NCBI RefSeq assembly: GCF_020164955.1
Contig: NZ_JAIUHG010000034.1
Location: 1 to 64,000 of the forward strand
Reading direction: 5' to 3'
Length of the DNA stretch: 64,000 bases
DNA from: Mesorhizobium sp. CA8
Lineage (GTDB): Bacteria > Pseudomonadota > Alphaproteobacteria > Rhizobiales > Rhizobiaceae
Each line of letters opens with the position of its first letter. Position 1 is the first letter of the stretch. The notes beneath the pieces were generated by a model that saw nothing but the letters and a program-made list of their open reading frames with translations, did not search any database and had not been told where the DNA came from. Positions 43,815 through 50,941 of this stretch are shown piece by piece. Made by a program: the position numbers and the translations under genes.

Positions 43815-44573
43815 TCACAAGACCCAACGGAACGCGCGCCTGAGTTCGTCGGCGCCGTCTCTGTCATACCACCGGCCATGGGCAATTATGACGCGTTCCG
43901 GATGCCAGGCGAGCATCTGGTGAACGGCCGCCCGCAGAGCCCGGCGACGGCGAAAGAAGCTCAGCCGCATGTCGATGGGCGCCTTGCCGTCCGGATCGGC
44001 CGCGCCGGCGAGCCTGACGAGAAGCCTCAGAAACCAACTGTGAATCCGGCCTGGCTCGAAGTTCTCGATCAGGTCGGTGAGGACCAGCGTTCGCGTGGCG
44101 CGGTGAAACAGAACGGCTTCGGTGAGGACGCCGCCGCGCACGACCAACAGGTCGACCTCGGCCAGCCAGGGCGAGCCGCGTCCCACCAGCAGCCGGTCCA
44201 CCGCGATCGGACGCTTCGCCCGCTCCCGCAGGCCGCGCACCGCCAAAACCTCCGCCTTGGGGATGGCTGCTTTCCAGTCGGGAAGCCACCAGCAGTGAAG
44301 GGAATTCGGCGCAACCAGGAAGCGGACCGGCGCCAAAAGCTCGACCGCGGACCGGAGCGCGGGCGTCAGCGCCACGGGCGAATGCAGGATCAGGTCGCCA
44401 TTGCGAAGCCGTATGACCGTCATGCGAGTGGTGAAGGGAAATTCAAACGGTCCGACGCCAAAGCCGATTCGTGGCCCGTCCACGATCCACAGATCGGGAG
44501 CGACGGGTTTCAGGATATCGATCGGCTCGTAAAGTTCCAGACTGGACCGGTCAGAGGGATGTTCCTGGGGCAT
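43815..44573 (-). CDS. DUF4336 domain protein
   Basis: 252 residues. ILKPVAPDLWIVDGP, RMTVIRLRNGDLILHSPVAL and APNSLHCWWLPDW match DUF4336, related to metallo-beta-lactamase-like folds. No function known. Confidence 0.85.
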   Translation of the reverse strand: MPQEHPSDRSSLELYEPIDILKPVAPDLWIVDGPRIGFGVGPFEFPFTTRMTVIRLRNGDLILHSPVALTPALRSAVELLAPVRFLVAPNSLHCWWLPDWKAAIPKAEVLAVRGLRERAKRPIAVDRLLVGRGSPWLAEVDLLVVRGGVLTEAVLFHRATRTLVLTDLIENFEPGRIHSWFLRLLVRLAGAADPDGKAPIDMRLSFFRRRRALRAAVHQMLAWHPERVIIAHGRWYDRDGADELRRAFRWVL

Positions 44574-44606
44574 GGCTGCTCGCCGATAACTCGAACCGCG
44601 ATCCGG

Positions 44607-44735
44607 TCAGCAGAAACGGTCCGGCGTCACATAGCCATATGGCGCGCCTTCGTGGGGAGGGAAGCGCGCGGCTCCACGCATCGCCAGCCACTCGCGAAGC
44701 GCGGTACGGATCGTCTCCATGCGAGCGGGCTTCAT
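44607..44735 (-). CDS. Small hypothetical protein
   Basis: 42 residues, MKPARMETIRTALREWLAM then FPPHEGAPYGYVTPDRFC and stop. GAGG lies 6 bases before the ATG. Amphipathic start and a closed, conserved-looking C-terminus suggest a real gene just before DUF4336, but no family is known to me. Confidence 0.45.
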   Translation of the reverse strand: MKPARMETIRTALREWLAMRGAARFPPHEGAPYGYVTPDRFC

Positions 44736-44779
44736 GATGGGCCTCAGAATCGGACCGGTTTATTTCCTCTTTTCGTGAA

Positions 44780-44817
44780 AACGGCCCGGCAACCCCAAGC
44801 CGAGATGCCGGGCCGTT
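44780..44817. other. Hairpin with 11-bp perfect stem
   Basis: AACGGCCCGGC (44780-44790) and GCCGGGCCGTT (44807-44817). Lies between the small zinc-ribbon gene and the 42-residue frame; no T-run, so probably not a classic terminator. Confidence 0.5.
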
Positions 44818-44857
44818 GGGAAACGCCCGCGCGCAGCGCTTCCCGGGTCAAGTTCCC

Positions 44858-44882
44858 AGGTCACCGGCGGAGCCGGTGACCT
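44858..44882. other. Hairpin at the 3' end of the zinc-ribbon gene
   Basis: AGGTCACCGGC, loop GGA, GCCGGTGACCT: an 11-bp perfect stem that starts inside the stop codon of the gene at 44881-45138. Confidence 0.6.
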
Positions 44883-45138
44883 ACGGCGGCGTCTCGTTCG
44901 CGCAGGCGATCAGCGGGACGGTCGAAGCCCGCAGCCGCGCTTGCGACAGCCACAATTGACGGTGCTCCCGTGACAAGCCCTTCATCGCGTTCCGAGCCGC
45001 CGAGGTGATCTCGAATGCCCCGCAGGCGGCACACTGGAATTCCACCTTGCGCAGGGTGACCTCGGCTTCCAGGGACACGCCGGCGCAAACCGGACAGGTG
45101 GACGGATAGTATCTCCTTTCGAAGGACTGGACGTTCAT
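44881..45138 (-). CDS. Small zinc-ribbon protein
   Basis: 85 residues, MNVQSFERRYYPSTCPVC, then EFQCAACGAFEITSAARNAM. Two CxxC pairs 20-odd residues apart form a zinc ribbon. Function unknown. Confidence 0.78.
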   Translation of the reverse strand: MNVQSFERRYYPSTCPVCAGVSLEAEVTLRKVEFQCAACGAFEITSAARNAMKGLSREHRQLWLSQARLRASTVPLIACANETPP

Positions 45139-45230
45139 CGTGTGGACCCATCCGACAGCATGCGGCAGGGGCGGGCTTTGAACTCCAACATCGGGCGCAT
45201 TCTTTTCCCTTCTGCGACCGGCGGCCACGA

Positions 45231-46016
45231 TCAGCCTCTTATCTTCGGCGCAACGCCGCGACGCGTGGCGACCTCGATCTGCTTTGCTTCCACCTCGAGC
45301 CGATCCGGTGCGGCCGATCCCATCAGCGCGTAGGCCGTGCCCCCGGACTGCCAATAGACCGTCGGCACGCGGCCGTCGGTGGCGGGCGTCGGCGGAACGG
45401 CGCCCTCGCCGTTCATCGGAGCGGCGACAAGCGTGATACGCCCGACGCTCGGCGTATCCGCCGTCACCACCAGGCTCTGCTGCCCGTCCCAAGGCTGCAC
45501 CTGGACATCCTTGACCACCCATGCGGAGGGCAGCGTCGGCATGCTGACGTTGACGGCGCCAACCAGCCGCTGGATCTTGTCCTGCTTGAGCTCGACGCCC
45601 TTTTCGGGACCCGCATTGAGCTGCGCGACGCGCAGCGCATCCCGCGCGGCCAGGATGAAGGTTTCGTCGGCTGTCCTGCCGCCCTGGCGAAGCGGAACGG
45701 TCAGCGAGTTGGCCGACCACCCGATCGCGACCAGGGCGACAGCGGCGGCCTGAAGCCTGAGCATCGCGAACATCCGCCTGCGGCGAAGCGCCTGTTCCAG
45801 CTGTCTCGCCTTTTCGACGGTCGCGCCGGGCGGGAACAATCGCCGGGGCTGGGAATCGCGCAGCGCTTCCATGCGTTGCGCGTGGGCAAACACCGCCGCC
45901 GCCAGCTCGGGCTCGCGGGCAAGCCGGGCCTGCAGCTCGGATCGCTGCGACGGCGACAGCTCGCCATCCAGCAAACGGCCGATATCCTGTTCGGAAACGC
46001 GATTATCGGGCCACAT
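45231..46016 (-). CDS. Anti-sigma factor, partner of the ECF sigma factor
   Basis: 261 residues. N-terminal RLLDGELSPSQRSELQARLA is a zinc-free anti-sigma-type domain; a single membrane segment at about 85-105 (FAMLRLQAAAVALVAIGWSA) and a periplasmic C-terminal domain follow. ATG 46016 has GGAGG 5 bases upstream. Overlaps the sigma gene by 14 bp. Confidence 0.85.
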   Translation of the reverse strand: MWPDNRVSEQDIGRLLDGELSPSQRSELQARLAREPELAAAVFAHAQRMEALRDSQPRRLFPPGATVEKARQLEQALRRRRMFAMLRLQAAAVALVAIGWSANSLTVPLRQGGRTADETFILAARDALRVAQLNAGPEKGVELKQDKIQRLVGAVNVSMPTLPSAWVVKDVQVQPWDGQQSLVVTADTPSVGRITLVAAPMNGEGAVPPTPATDGRVPTVYWQSGGTAYALMGSAAPDRLEVEAKQIEVATRRGVAPKIRG

Positions 46017-46536
46017 CACGCCCTCCAATGATCTTCAAGTGACGGGCGGCTGCGCTGTCCATATCTTCCATGTTGTTCTTCAAGGCCGTGCGAGCCCGGC
46101 TGAGGCGGGACATCACGGTTCCCGTCGGCACGCCCAGCAGGTCGGCCGCCTCGGCATAAGTGAAGCCCAGGACGCCGACGAGATGCAGTATTTCGGCTTG
46201 GTCGGTCGGCATGCGGGCGAGGGCCCTGGTGACGTTGGACAACTCGGCGCTGTGCTCCTGCGGCGGCGGCAAGGCCGCATCCGACAGGTCGGCGATCGAT
46301 GCGAGGCGCCGCCTGTCGGCATCGGCACGGCTGGCGCCGGTGAAGAAGGTGTTGCGGACAATCCTGATCAGCCAGGGCAGCAGCGGCCGGGAGGGATCGT
46401 AGCTGCCGGCCATCGAGAGCGCACGGGCGAGAGCTTCCTGCACCAGGTCATCGGCGTCGGAATCATTGCCGGTGAGCACCCTGCCGTAACGCCACAGATC
46501 CTCCAGATGCGGTATGACGTCGAACTTCGGTTTCAT
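46003..46536 (-). CDS. ECF RNA polymerase sigma factor
   Basis: 177 residues. Region 2 has ADDLVQEALARAL and WLIRIVRNTF. Region 4 has AEILHLVGVLGFTYAEAADLLGVPTGTVMSRLSRAR. Followed by its membrane anti-sigma factor, so it probably answers an envelope signal. Confidence 0.92.
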   Translation of the reverse strand: MKPKFDVIPHLEDLWRYGRVLTGNDSDADDLVQEALARALSMAGSYDPSRPLLPWLIRIVRNTFFTGASRADADRRRLASIADLSDAALPPPQEHSAELSNVTRALARMPTDQAEILHLVGVLGFTYAEAADLLGVPTGTVMSRLSRARTALKNNMEDMDSAAARHLKIIGGRDVAR

Positions 46537-46982
46537 CCCATCTCATGCCGCCCGTCTCATGTCGCCCGCTTCAAGCCGGATTGGCGCAAGCCGGGCCTAT
46601 CTTGCCTGCGCTGCCCGGCCGGAGCCGGCGTGAAAGACGGCCCAGCGGTCAGGGACAGGGGACAGGCAACCGCTGGGCCGGATGGGAGCGTGCTCCTCCC
46701 GACTGCAAGCCCTGAAAGACGCTCGTCCCCAGTGCTTGCCGCCGCTCCCTGTTTCGACGTGGCCGTGCAGATGACGGCCACTTCAAAGAGCGTTCTCCCT
46801 CTTTTGCCCCATCTACCGGTCTCGGCCGGAAACTATTCCGTTCGCCACGCAATTTTTTGAAGATAGCCGCAGGCGATCGCCGGCGCGCGGAATCGACCAG
46901 CGCCGACGCAAGGACAAAGCCGAATGCAAAGGGCCGGACCTGGCGGCCCGGCCTTTGCGTCAAATCCGGATGTCGGCTTGGC
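46537..46982. other. Spacer with a strong hairpin, no gene
   Basis: GGCCCAGCGGT (46639-46649) pairs with ACCGCTGGGCC (46669-46679) around a loop holding CAGGGACAGGGGACAGG. A terminator-like hairpin of the IalB gene lies at 46927-46957. The remaining sequence shows nothing recognised. Confidence 0.5.
46927..46957 (-). terminator. Terminator-like hairpin after the IalB-family gene
   Basis: CAAAGG(G)CCGG and CCGGCCTTTG pair with one bulged base, about 25 bp beyond the stop of the minus-strand gene. Confidence 0.55.
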
Positions 46983-47489
46983 CTATTTGCACTTGGCGAT
47001 GGAGGCCAGCGCGGCCGAGATGCCCTTCAGCGAGAAGACATAGGAGGTGGGGTTGCCGCGGCCGGACTTGGCCTGCACCTTCATGTCGGAGCCGGTCTTC
47101 ATGGCGGCGATCAGCACCGGCTCCTCGGCGGCGTTCTCGACCCAAGCCGACTTGCCGCGGGTGAACATCGAGAAGGTCTTCTTGTCGATGGTGACGGTGG
47201 CCTTCGAGCCTTCCTGGAAATTGTAGCCGGCGATGAACTGCGGCTCGTAGGAAACCTGCTGTCCCGGACGCTGGCTGACGAAGAAGAACATGTCGCCGTG
47301 ATCGAGCGAGGGGGGCTGCTTGTCGGTGGGCACGGTGAGCACATAGCAGACCTTGCCTGCCTTCGACTGATAGCTGTAGGTGCCCCAGGCATTGTGCTGG
47401 CCGATCTTCGTCGCCTGCTGAGCCAGCGCCGGCACTGCGAAGCTGGCCGCCAGGACCAGGCCGGAAATTGTAGCAATCAATCCGCGCAT
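46983..47489 (-). CDS. Invasion-associated locus B (IalB) family protein
   Basis: 168 residues, signal peptide ending ALA-QQ near residue 24. WGTYSYQSKAGKVCYVL, PTDKQPPSLDHGDMFFFVSQRP and KGISAALASIAKCK are typical of IalB. Periplasmic; first studied in Bartonella, common in non-pathogenic rhizobia. Confidence 0.87.
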   Translation of the reverse strand: MRGLIATISGLVLAASFAVPALAQQATKIGQHNAWGTYSYQSKAGKVCYVLTVPTDKQPPSLDHGDMFFFVSQRPGQQVSYEPQFIAGYNFQEGSKATVTIDKKTFSMFTRGKSAWVENAAEEPVLIAAMKTGSDMKVQAKSGRGNPTSYVFSLKGISAALASIAKCK

Positions 47490-47731
47490 CGTTCTTCCCG
47501 TATTCCAAATGGTGCGGAGGCGGGCCGCGTGGCGTCCTGCCGTCGCTTCATTTTGATTTAATCAGGGTTACCAAACGGTGAATTGTCCTCGAAGAAAAGG
47601 AGCTCACCCCAGGAAACCGCCACCATCGCGCCGCCGCCTGTGGTTGTCGGCGCGTTGTCCCGGCGCGGAGTTGGAGGCCACGAAAACGGCAAGAGTTTGT
47701 CTTTTCGAACGCGCTGATTTGCGGGCGTAAG

Positions 47732-48094
47732 TCAGCTCTTGTCGGCCAACGCATCCCTGGCGGCCTGCCTGTGGGCAGGCGTGATGTGGGCGCTGACGGC
47801 GGTGATTGCGGCAGTCAGCACGGCGAGGTCGTCGGTGTAGCCGAGGCCGACGACGAAATCGGGAATGAAATCGAACGGCAGGACGAAATAGCCGAGCGCG
47901 CCGAGCAGGGTGGCCTTGGCGCGCAGCGGCGTGTCCCTGTCCATGGCGCAGTAATAGGCGGCAACAACTTCGTCCATGAACGGAATCTGCCGCGCCGCCT
48001 TCTTGGCGGTGCGCCAGAATTTTTCGCGGACCTCGCCTTCGCCGGCGAGCTTGTCGCCGAAGCCGAAGAAATCGAAACCGGTACGTTGCGTCAT
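47732..48094 (-). CDS. DUF1232 (YkvA family) protein
   Basis: 120 residues from ATG 48094 (AAGGAG 6 bases upstream). LGALGYFVLPFDFIPDFVVGLGYTDDLAVL is the YkvA core. Membrane-associated, function unknown. Confidence 0.87.
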   Translation of the reverse strand: MTQRTGFDFFGFGDKLAGEGEVREKFWRTAKKAARQIPFMDEVVAAYYCAMDRDTPLRAKATLLGALGYFVLPFDFIPDFVVGLGYTDDLAVLTAAITAVSAHITPAHRQAARDALADKS

Positions 48095-48178
48095 CAGCCG
48101 CTCCTTAGCGGCCATGCGCATCGTTGCACCAGCCCGCCGCGGGAAAATGTGGTGAAAGCGGGAGGCTGCTACAAGAGT

Positions 48179-48472
48179 TCAGCCGAAATACCGGTTCATC
48201 CGCTTTGCCAACTCGATATCCAGCGCCGTCACGCCGCCGGCGTCGTGCGTGTTCAGCGTCACTTCGACGGTCTTGTAGACATTCGACCAATCCGGGTGGT
48301 GGTCCATCTTTTCGGCCGCCAGCGCCACGCGGGTCATGAAGGCGAAGGCCTCGGAGAAGTTCTTGAAGACGAAGCTGCGCTTGATCGAAGCGCCGTCGAC
48401 GGCAAGCGACCAGCCGTCGAGTTCCGCAAGCGCGGCGGCGATCGCTTCCTTGCTGAGTTTTTCCCTGTTCAT
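48179..48472 (-). CDS. phhB: 4a-hydroxytetrahydrobiopterin dehydratase
   Basis: 97 residues; KMDHHPDWSNVYKTVEVTLNTHDAGGVTALD holds the conserved His-His-Pro active site. Recycles pterin after aromatic amino-acid hydroxylation, or acts in molybdopterin-related chemistry. Start MNREKLSKEAI. Confidence 0.92.
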   Translation of the reverse strand: MNREKLSKEAIAAALAELDGWSLAVDGASIKRSFVFKNFSEAFAFMTRVALAAEKMDHHPDWSNVYKTVEVTLNTHDAGGVTALDIELAKRMNRYFG

Positions 48473-48521
48473 GTCCGGTCCCTGTGCTAGTCGGAAGTGA
48501 TCCAACCATAGCGCCGGATCG

Positions 48522-48861
48522 ATGAGCGCAAAGCCCATAAAATCCATTCTGTTCGTTTTGCCTCGGCAACATCTGCAAGGTGCTGCCGGGGGATTTTTCG
48601 CGCTTCGACCTGATCCTCGGCATGGGCCGGGCGAATGTGCGCGACCTCAAAGCGCTGGCGCCGCAGGCCGCGCGCGACCGCATCCATCTCTATCTGGATT
48701 TTGCCGCGGGAAAGGCCGAGGACGTTCCCGATCCCTATTACGACGGCGCCGAGGCCTTCGCCTCGATCTACCGCATGATCCGCGAGGCGTCGGAAGCGCT
48801 GGCGAAGCGGCTCGAGGCCAGCGTTTCGCCGACCAGCGGCCACGCCTCCTCGACGATGTAG
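48522..48861 (+). pseudogene. Low-molecular-weight protein tyrosine phosphatase, frameshift and internal deletion
   Basis: The start encodes KPIKSILFV, and after removing one T from the TTTT at about 48573-48577 continues CLGNIC, the P-loop start. It then jumps directly to KVLPGDFSRFDLILGMGRANVRDLKAL, DFAAGKAEDVPDPYYDGAEAFASIYRMIREA. About 65-75 codons, including the P-loop Arg-Ser, are missing. Its end overlaps the convergent thpR gene by 94 bp. Not functional as written. Confidence 0.78.
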
Positions 48862-49361
48862 GGGCCGCCGCCGACCGAATCACGCGACGACATGAGGACG
48901 AAGCGGCCGACACGGAAGGGCAATGCCGCGAAATTGCCGCGCGCCGAAAGATATTGCGCGACATCAAGCGGGCTCCCATTGCGCAGGCGCGCCAGGGTTA
49001 CATGCGGCGAGAACTTGCGCGGATCGGCCGGCAGGCCGAGCCGCTGGCAGATGCGGTCGATCTCGCCCTGCAGCGCCGTCAGGTCCGGCGAGGCCGACAC
49101 GCCGGCCCACACCGCATGCGGCTTCTTGCCGCCGAAGGCGCCGACGCCGGAGAGCGTCATCTGGAAAGAGGGGCGGTCGACCCTGTCGAGGGCGTTGGCG
49201 ATCTCGTCGGCGACATGGCCCTCGACATCGCCGATGAAACGCAGCGTCAGATGGTAGTTTTCGACATCGATCCAGCGCGCTCCGGGCAGCCCGCCGCGGA
49301 GCAGGGACAAAGAGAGTGCGGCATCACGCGGAATTTCGAGGGCGGTGAAAAGACGTGGCAT
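48768..49361 (-). CDS. thpR: RNA 2',3'-cyclic phosphodiesterase (2H family)
   Basis: 197 residues. Two HxTL motifs: HLTL (37-40) and HVTLARLRNG around residue 120. Hydrolyses 2',3'-cyclic phosphate RNA ends or acts as RNA ligase-like enzyme. Full length. Confidence 0.9.
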   Translation of the reverse strand: MPRLFTALEIPRDAALSLSLLRGGLPGARWIDVENYHLTLRFIGDVEGHVADEIANALDRVDRPSFQMTLSGVGAFGGKKPHAVWAGVSASPDLTALQGEIDRICQRLGLPADPRKFSPHVTLARLRNGSPLDVAQYLSARGNFAALPFRVGRFVLMSSRDSVGGGPYIVEEAWPLVGETLASSRFASASDASRIMR

Positions 49362-49514
49362 GTGAAGCCTCCTGTCCTCGAATCGAAACTCTCGGCCCTA
49401 GCGAATCATCGATATAAGCGCGGGGCAAGCGGTTTGTTGTCCACAGGGTTTCCCCAGCGGAAAGCGGTGGCGTTCCGGAATCACGGCGGCCCGCCCTTAT
49501 GACGGTCCACCCCC

Positions 49515-50159
49515 TCATGACGGGCCACCATTGTCGGCGATCGCCTTCTCGACCACGGGAAGGATGCGCTCGACCATGACATCGACCCCCTTGGGATTGG
49601 GGTGCAGGCCGTCATCGAGCTGGCGGTCGGGATGGCCGGCGACGCCGTCGAGAAAGAACGGATAGAGCGGGACACGGTATTTTTCGGCAAGCCGCGGATA
49701 GATGGCGTCGAAGGCCTTCTGGTAGTCGGCGCCGAGATTGGGCGCGGCGCGCATGCCGGCCAGAAGCACCGGAATGTTGCGCTGCTTCAGCTTGCCGAGC
49801 ATGGCGTCGAGATTCTTCTCGGCGATCTCGGGCGAAAGGCCGCGCAGCATGTCGTTGGCGCCGAGCTCGAGGATCACCAGCCTTGTGCCGTCCGGCACCG
49901 ACCAGTCGAGCCGCGCCAGCCCGCCGCTCGACGTGTCGCCCGACACGCCGGCATTGGCCACGGCGACATTGAGGCCCTTCGCCTTCAATGCCGCTTGCAG
50001 CCTGTCGGTGAAACCCTGGCCGGGGCCAAGGTTGAAGCCCGCCATCAGGCTGTCGCCGAAGCCGACGATGGTAAAGGTGACGGCGCGCGCCGGCGAAATG
50101 GCGCCGCAAAGCGCGAGGAAAAGGATGAGGACTGCGGCAGAACGGTGTTTGAATGCCAT
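49515..50159 (-). CDS. SGNH hydrolase, arylesterase/TesA-like
   Basis: 214 residues from ATG 50159, with a signal peptide ending near AVT. Block I FGDSLMAG, block III GANDM and block V DGLHPN with the catalytic Ser, Asn, Asp/His. Periplasmic thioesterase/lysophospholipase. Divergent from a YbbA-type ABC pair, the same partnership as tesA-ybbA-ybbP in E. coli. Confidence 0.9.
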   Translation of the reverse strand: MAFKHRSAAVLILFLALCGAISPARAVTFTIVGFGDSLMAGFNLGPGQGFTDRLQAALKAKGLNVAVANAGVSGDTSSGGLARLDWSVPDGTRLVILELGANDMLRGLSPEIAEKNLDAMLGKLKQRNIPVLLAGMRAAPNLGADYQKAFDAIYPRLAEKYRVPLYPFFLDGVAGHPDRQLDDGLHPNPKGVDVMVERILPVVEKAIADNGGPS

Positions 50160-50166
50160 GCGGCGA

Positions 50167-50232
50167 GCCCCATATGACCGAAACAACCCAAGGAAGGAGA
50201 CACAGACCGTCTCCTTTTTTTCACATATAGGG
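50167..50232. promoter_or_regulatory. Symmetrical hairpin in the divergent esterase/ABC spacer
   Basis: GGAGAC-acagacc-GTCTCC followed by seven T (50196-50221) lies between the outer arms GCCCCATATG and CATATAGGGC (one mismatch). It looks like an intrinsic terminator yet sits in a divergent promoter region, so it may be a leader element of the ABC operon. Confidence 0.5.
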
Positions 50233-50242
50233 CACTTTCATT

Positions 50243-50941
50243 GTGACAGAAGCCGTCATCGCGCTGAGGGACGTATCGCTGACGCTCGGCGAGGGCGCGT
50301 CCTCCGTCCACGTGCTGAAGAACGTCAGCCTCGACGTCGCGGCCGGGCAAGCCACCGGCATTGTCGGCCCGTCCGGTTCCGGCAAGTCCACGCTGCTGAT
50401 GGTGCTTGCCGGCCTGGAAAGGGTCGATTCGGGCACGGTCCGGATCGCCGGCGAGCTGATCAACGACAAAAGCGAGGACCAGATGGCTTCGTTTCGGGGG
50501 CGAAACATCGGCATCGTGTTCCAATCCTTCCATCTCATCCCCAACATGACGGCGCTGGAAAATGTCGCGGTGCCGCTCGAGCTTGCCGGCCATGCCGATC
50601 CGTTCGGGGTGGCCGCGCGTGAACTCGCGGCGGTCGGCCTGAGCGACCGCGTGACGCATTATCCGGGCGAGCTTTCCGGCGGTGAGCAGCAGCGCGTGGC
50701 GATCGCGCGGGCATTGGCGCCGTCGCCGCGCATCCTCATCGCCGACGAGCCGACCGGCAATCTCGACCAGGCGACGGGAAAGCAGATCGCCGATCTTCTC
50801 TTCGCCAAGGCGGCGGAACGCGGCATGACGCTGGTGCTGGTCACGCATGATCCGGCGCTTGCCGGGCGTTGCGCGCGCCAGATTTCGATGCGCTCGGGGC
50901 GAGTCGAGGACGCGCCCCAGCTGGCGAAGGTGCCGGCTTGA
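50243..50941 (+). CDS. ABC transporter ATP-binding protein (YbbA/LolD type)
   Basis: 232 residues. Walker A GPSGSGKST (42-50), signature LSGGEQQR (about 145), Walker B ILIADEPTGNLD. The following gene is its FtsX-like permease; TTGA overlap. Likely a lipoprotein or lipid-related export pump. Confidence 0.92.
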   Translation: MTEAVIALRDVSLTLGEGASSVHVLKNVSLDVAAGQATGIVGPSGSGKSTLLMVLAGLERVDSGTVRIAGELINDKSEDQMASFRGRNIGIVFQSFHLIPNMTALENVAVPLELAGHADPFGVAARELAAVGLSDRVTHYPGELSGGEQQRVAIARALAPSPRILIADEPTGNLDQATGKQIADLLFAKAAERGMTLVLVTHDPALAGRCARQISMRSGRVEDAPQLAKVPA

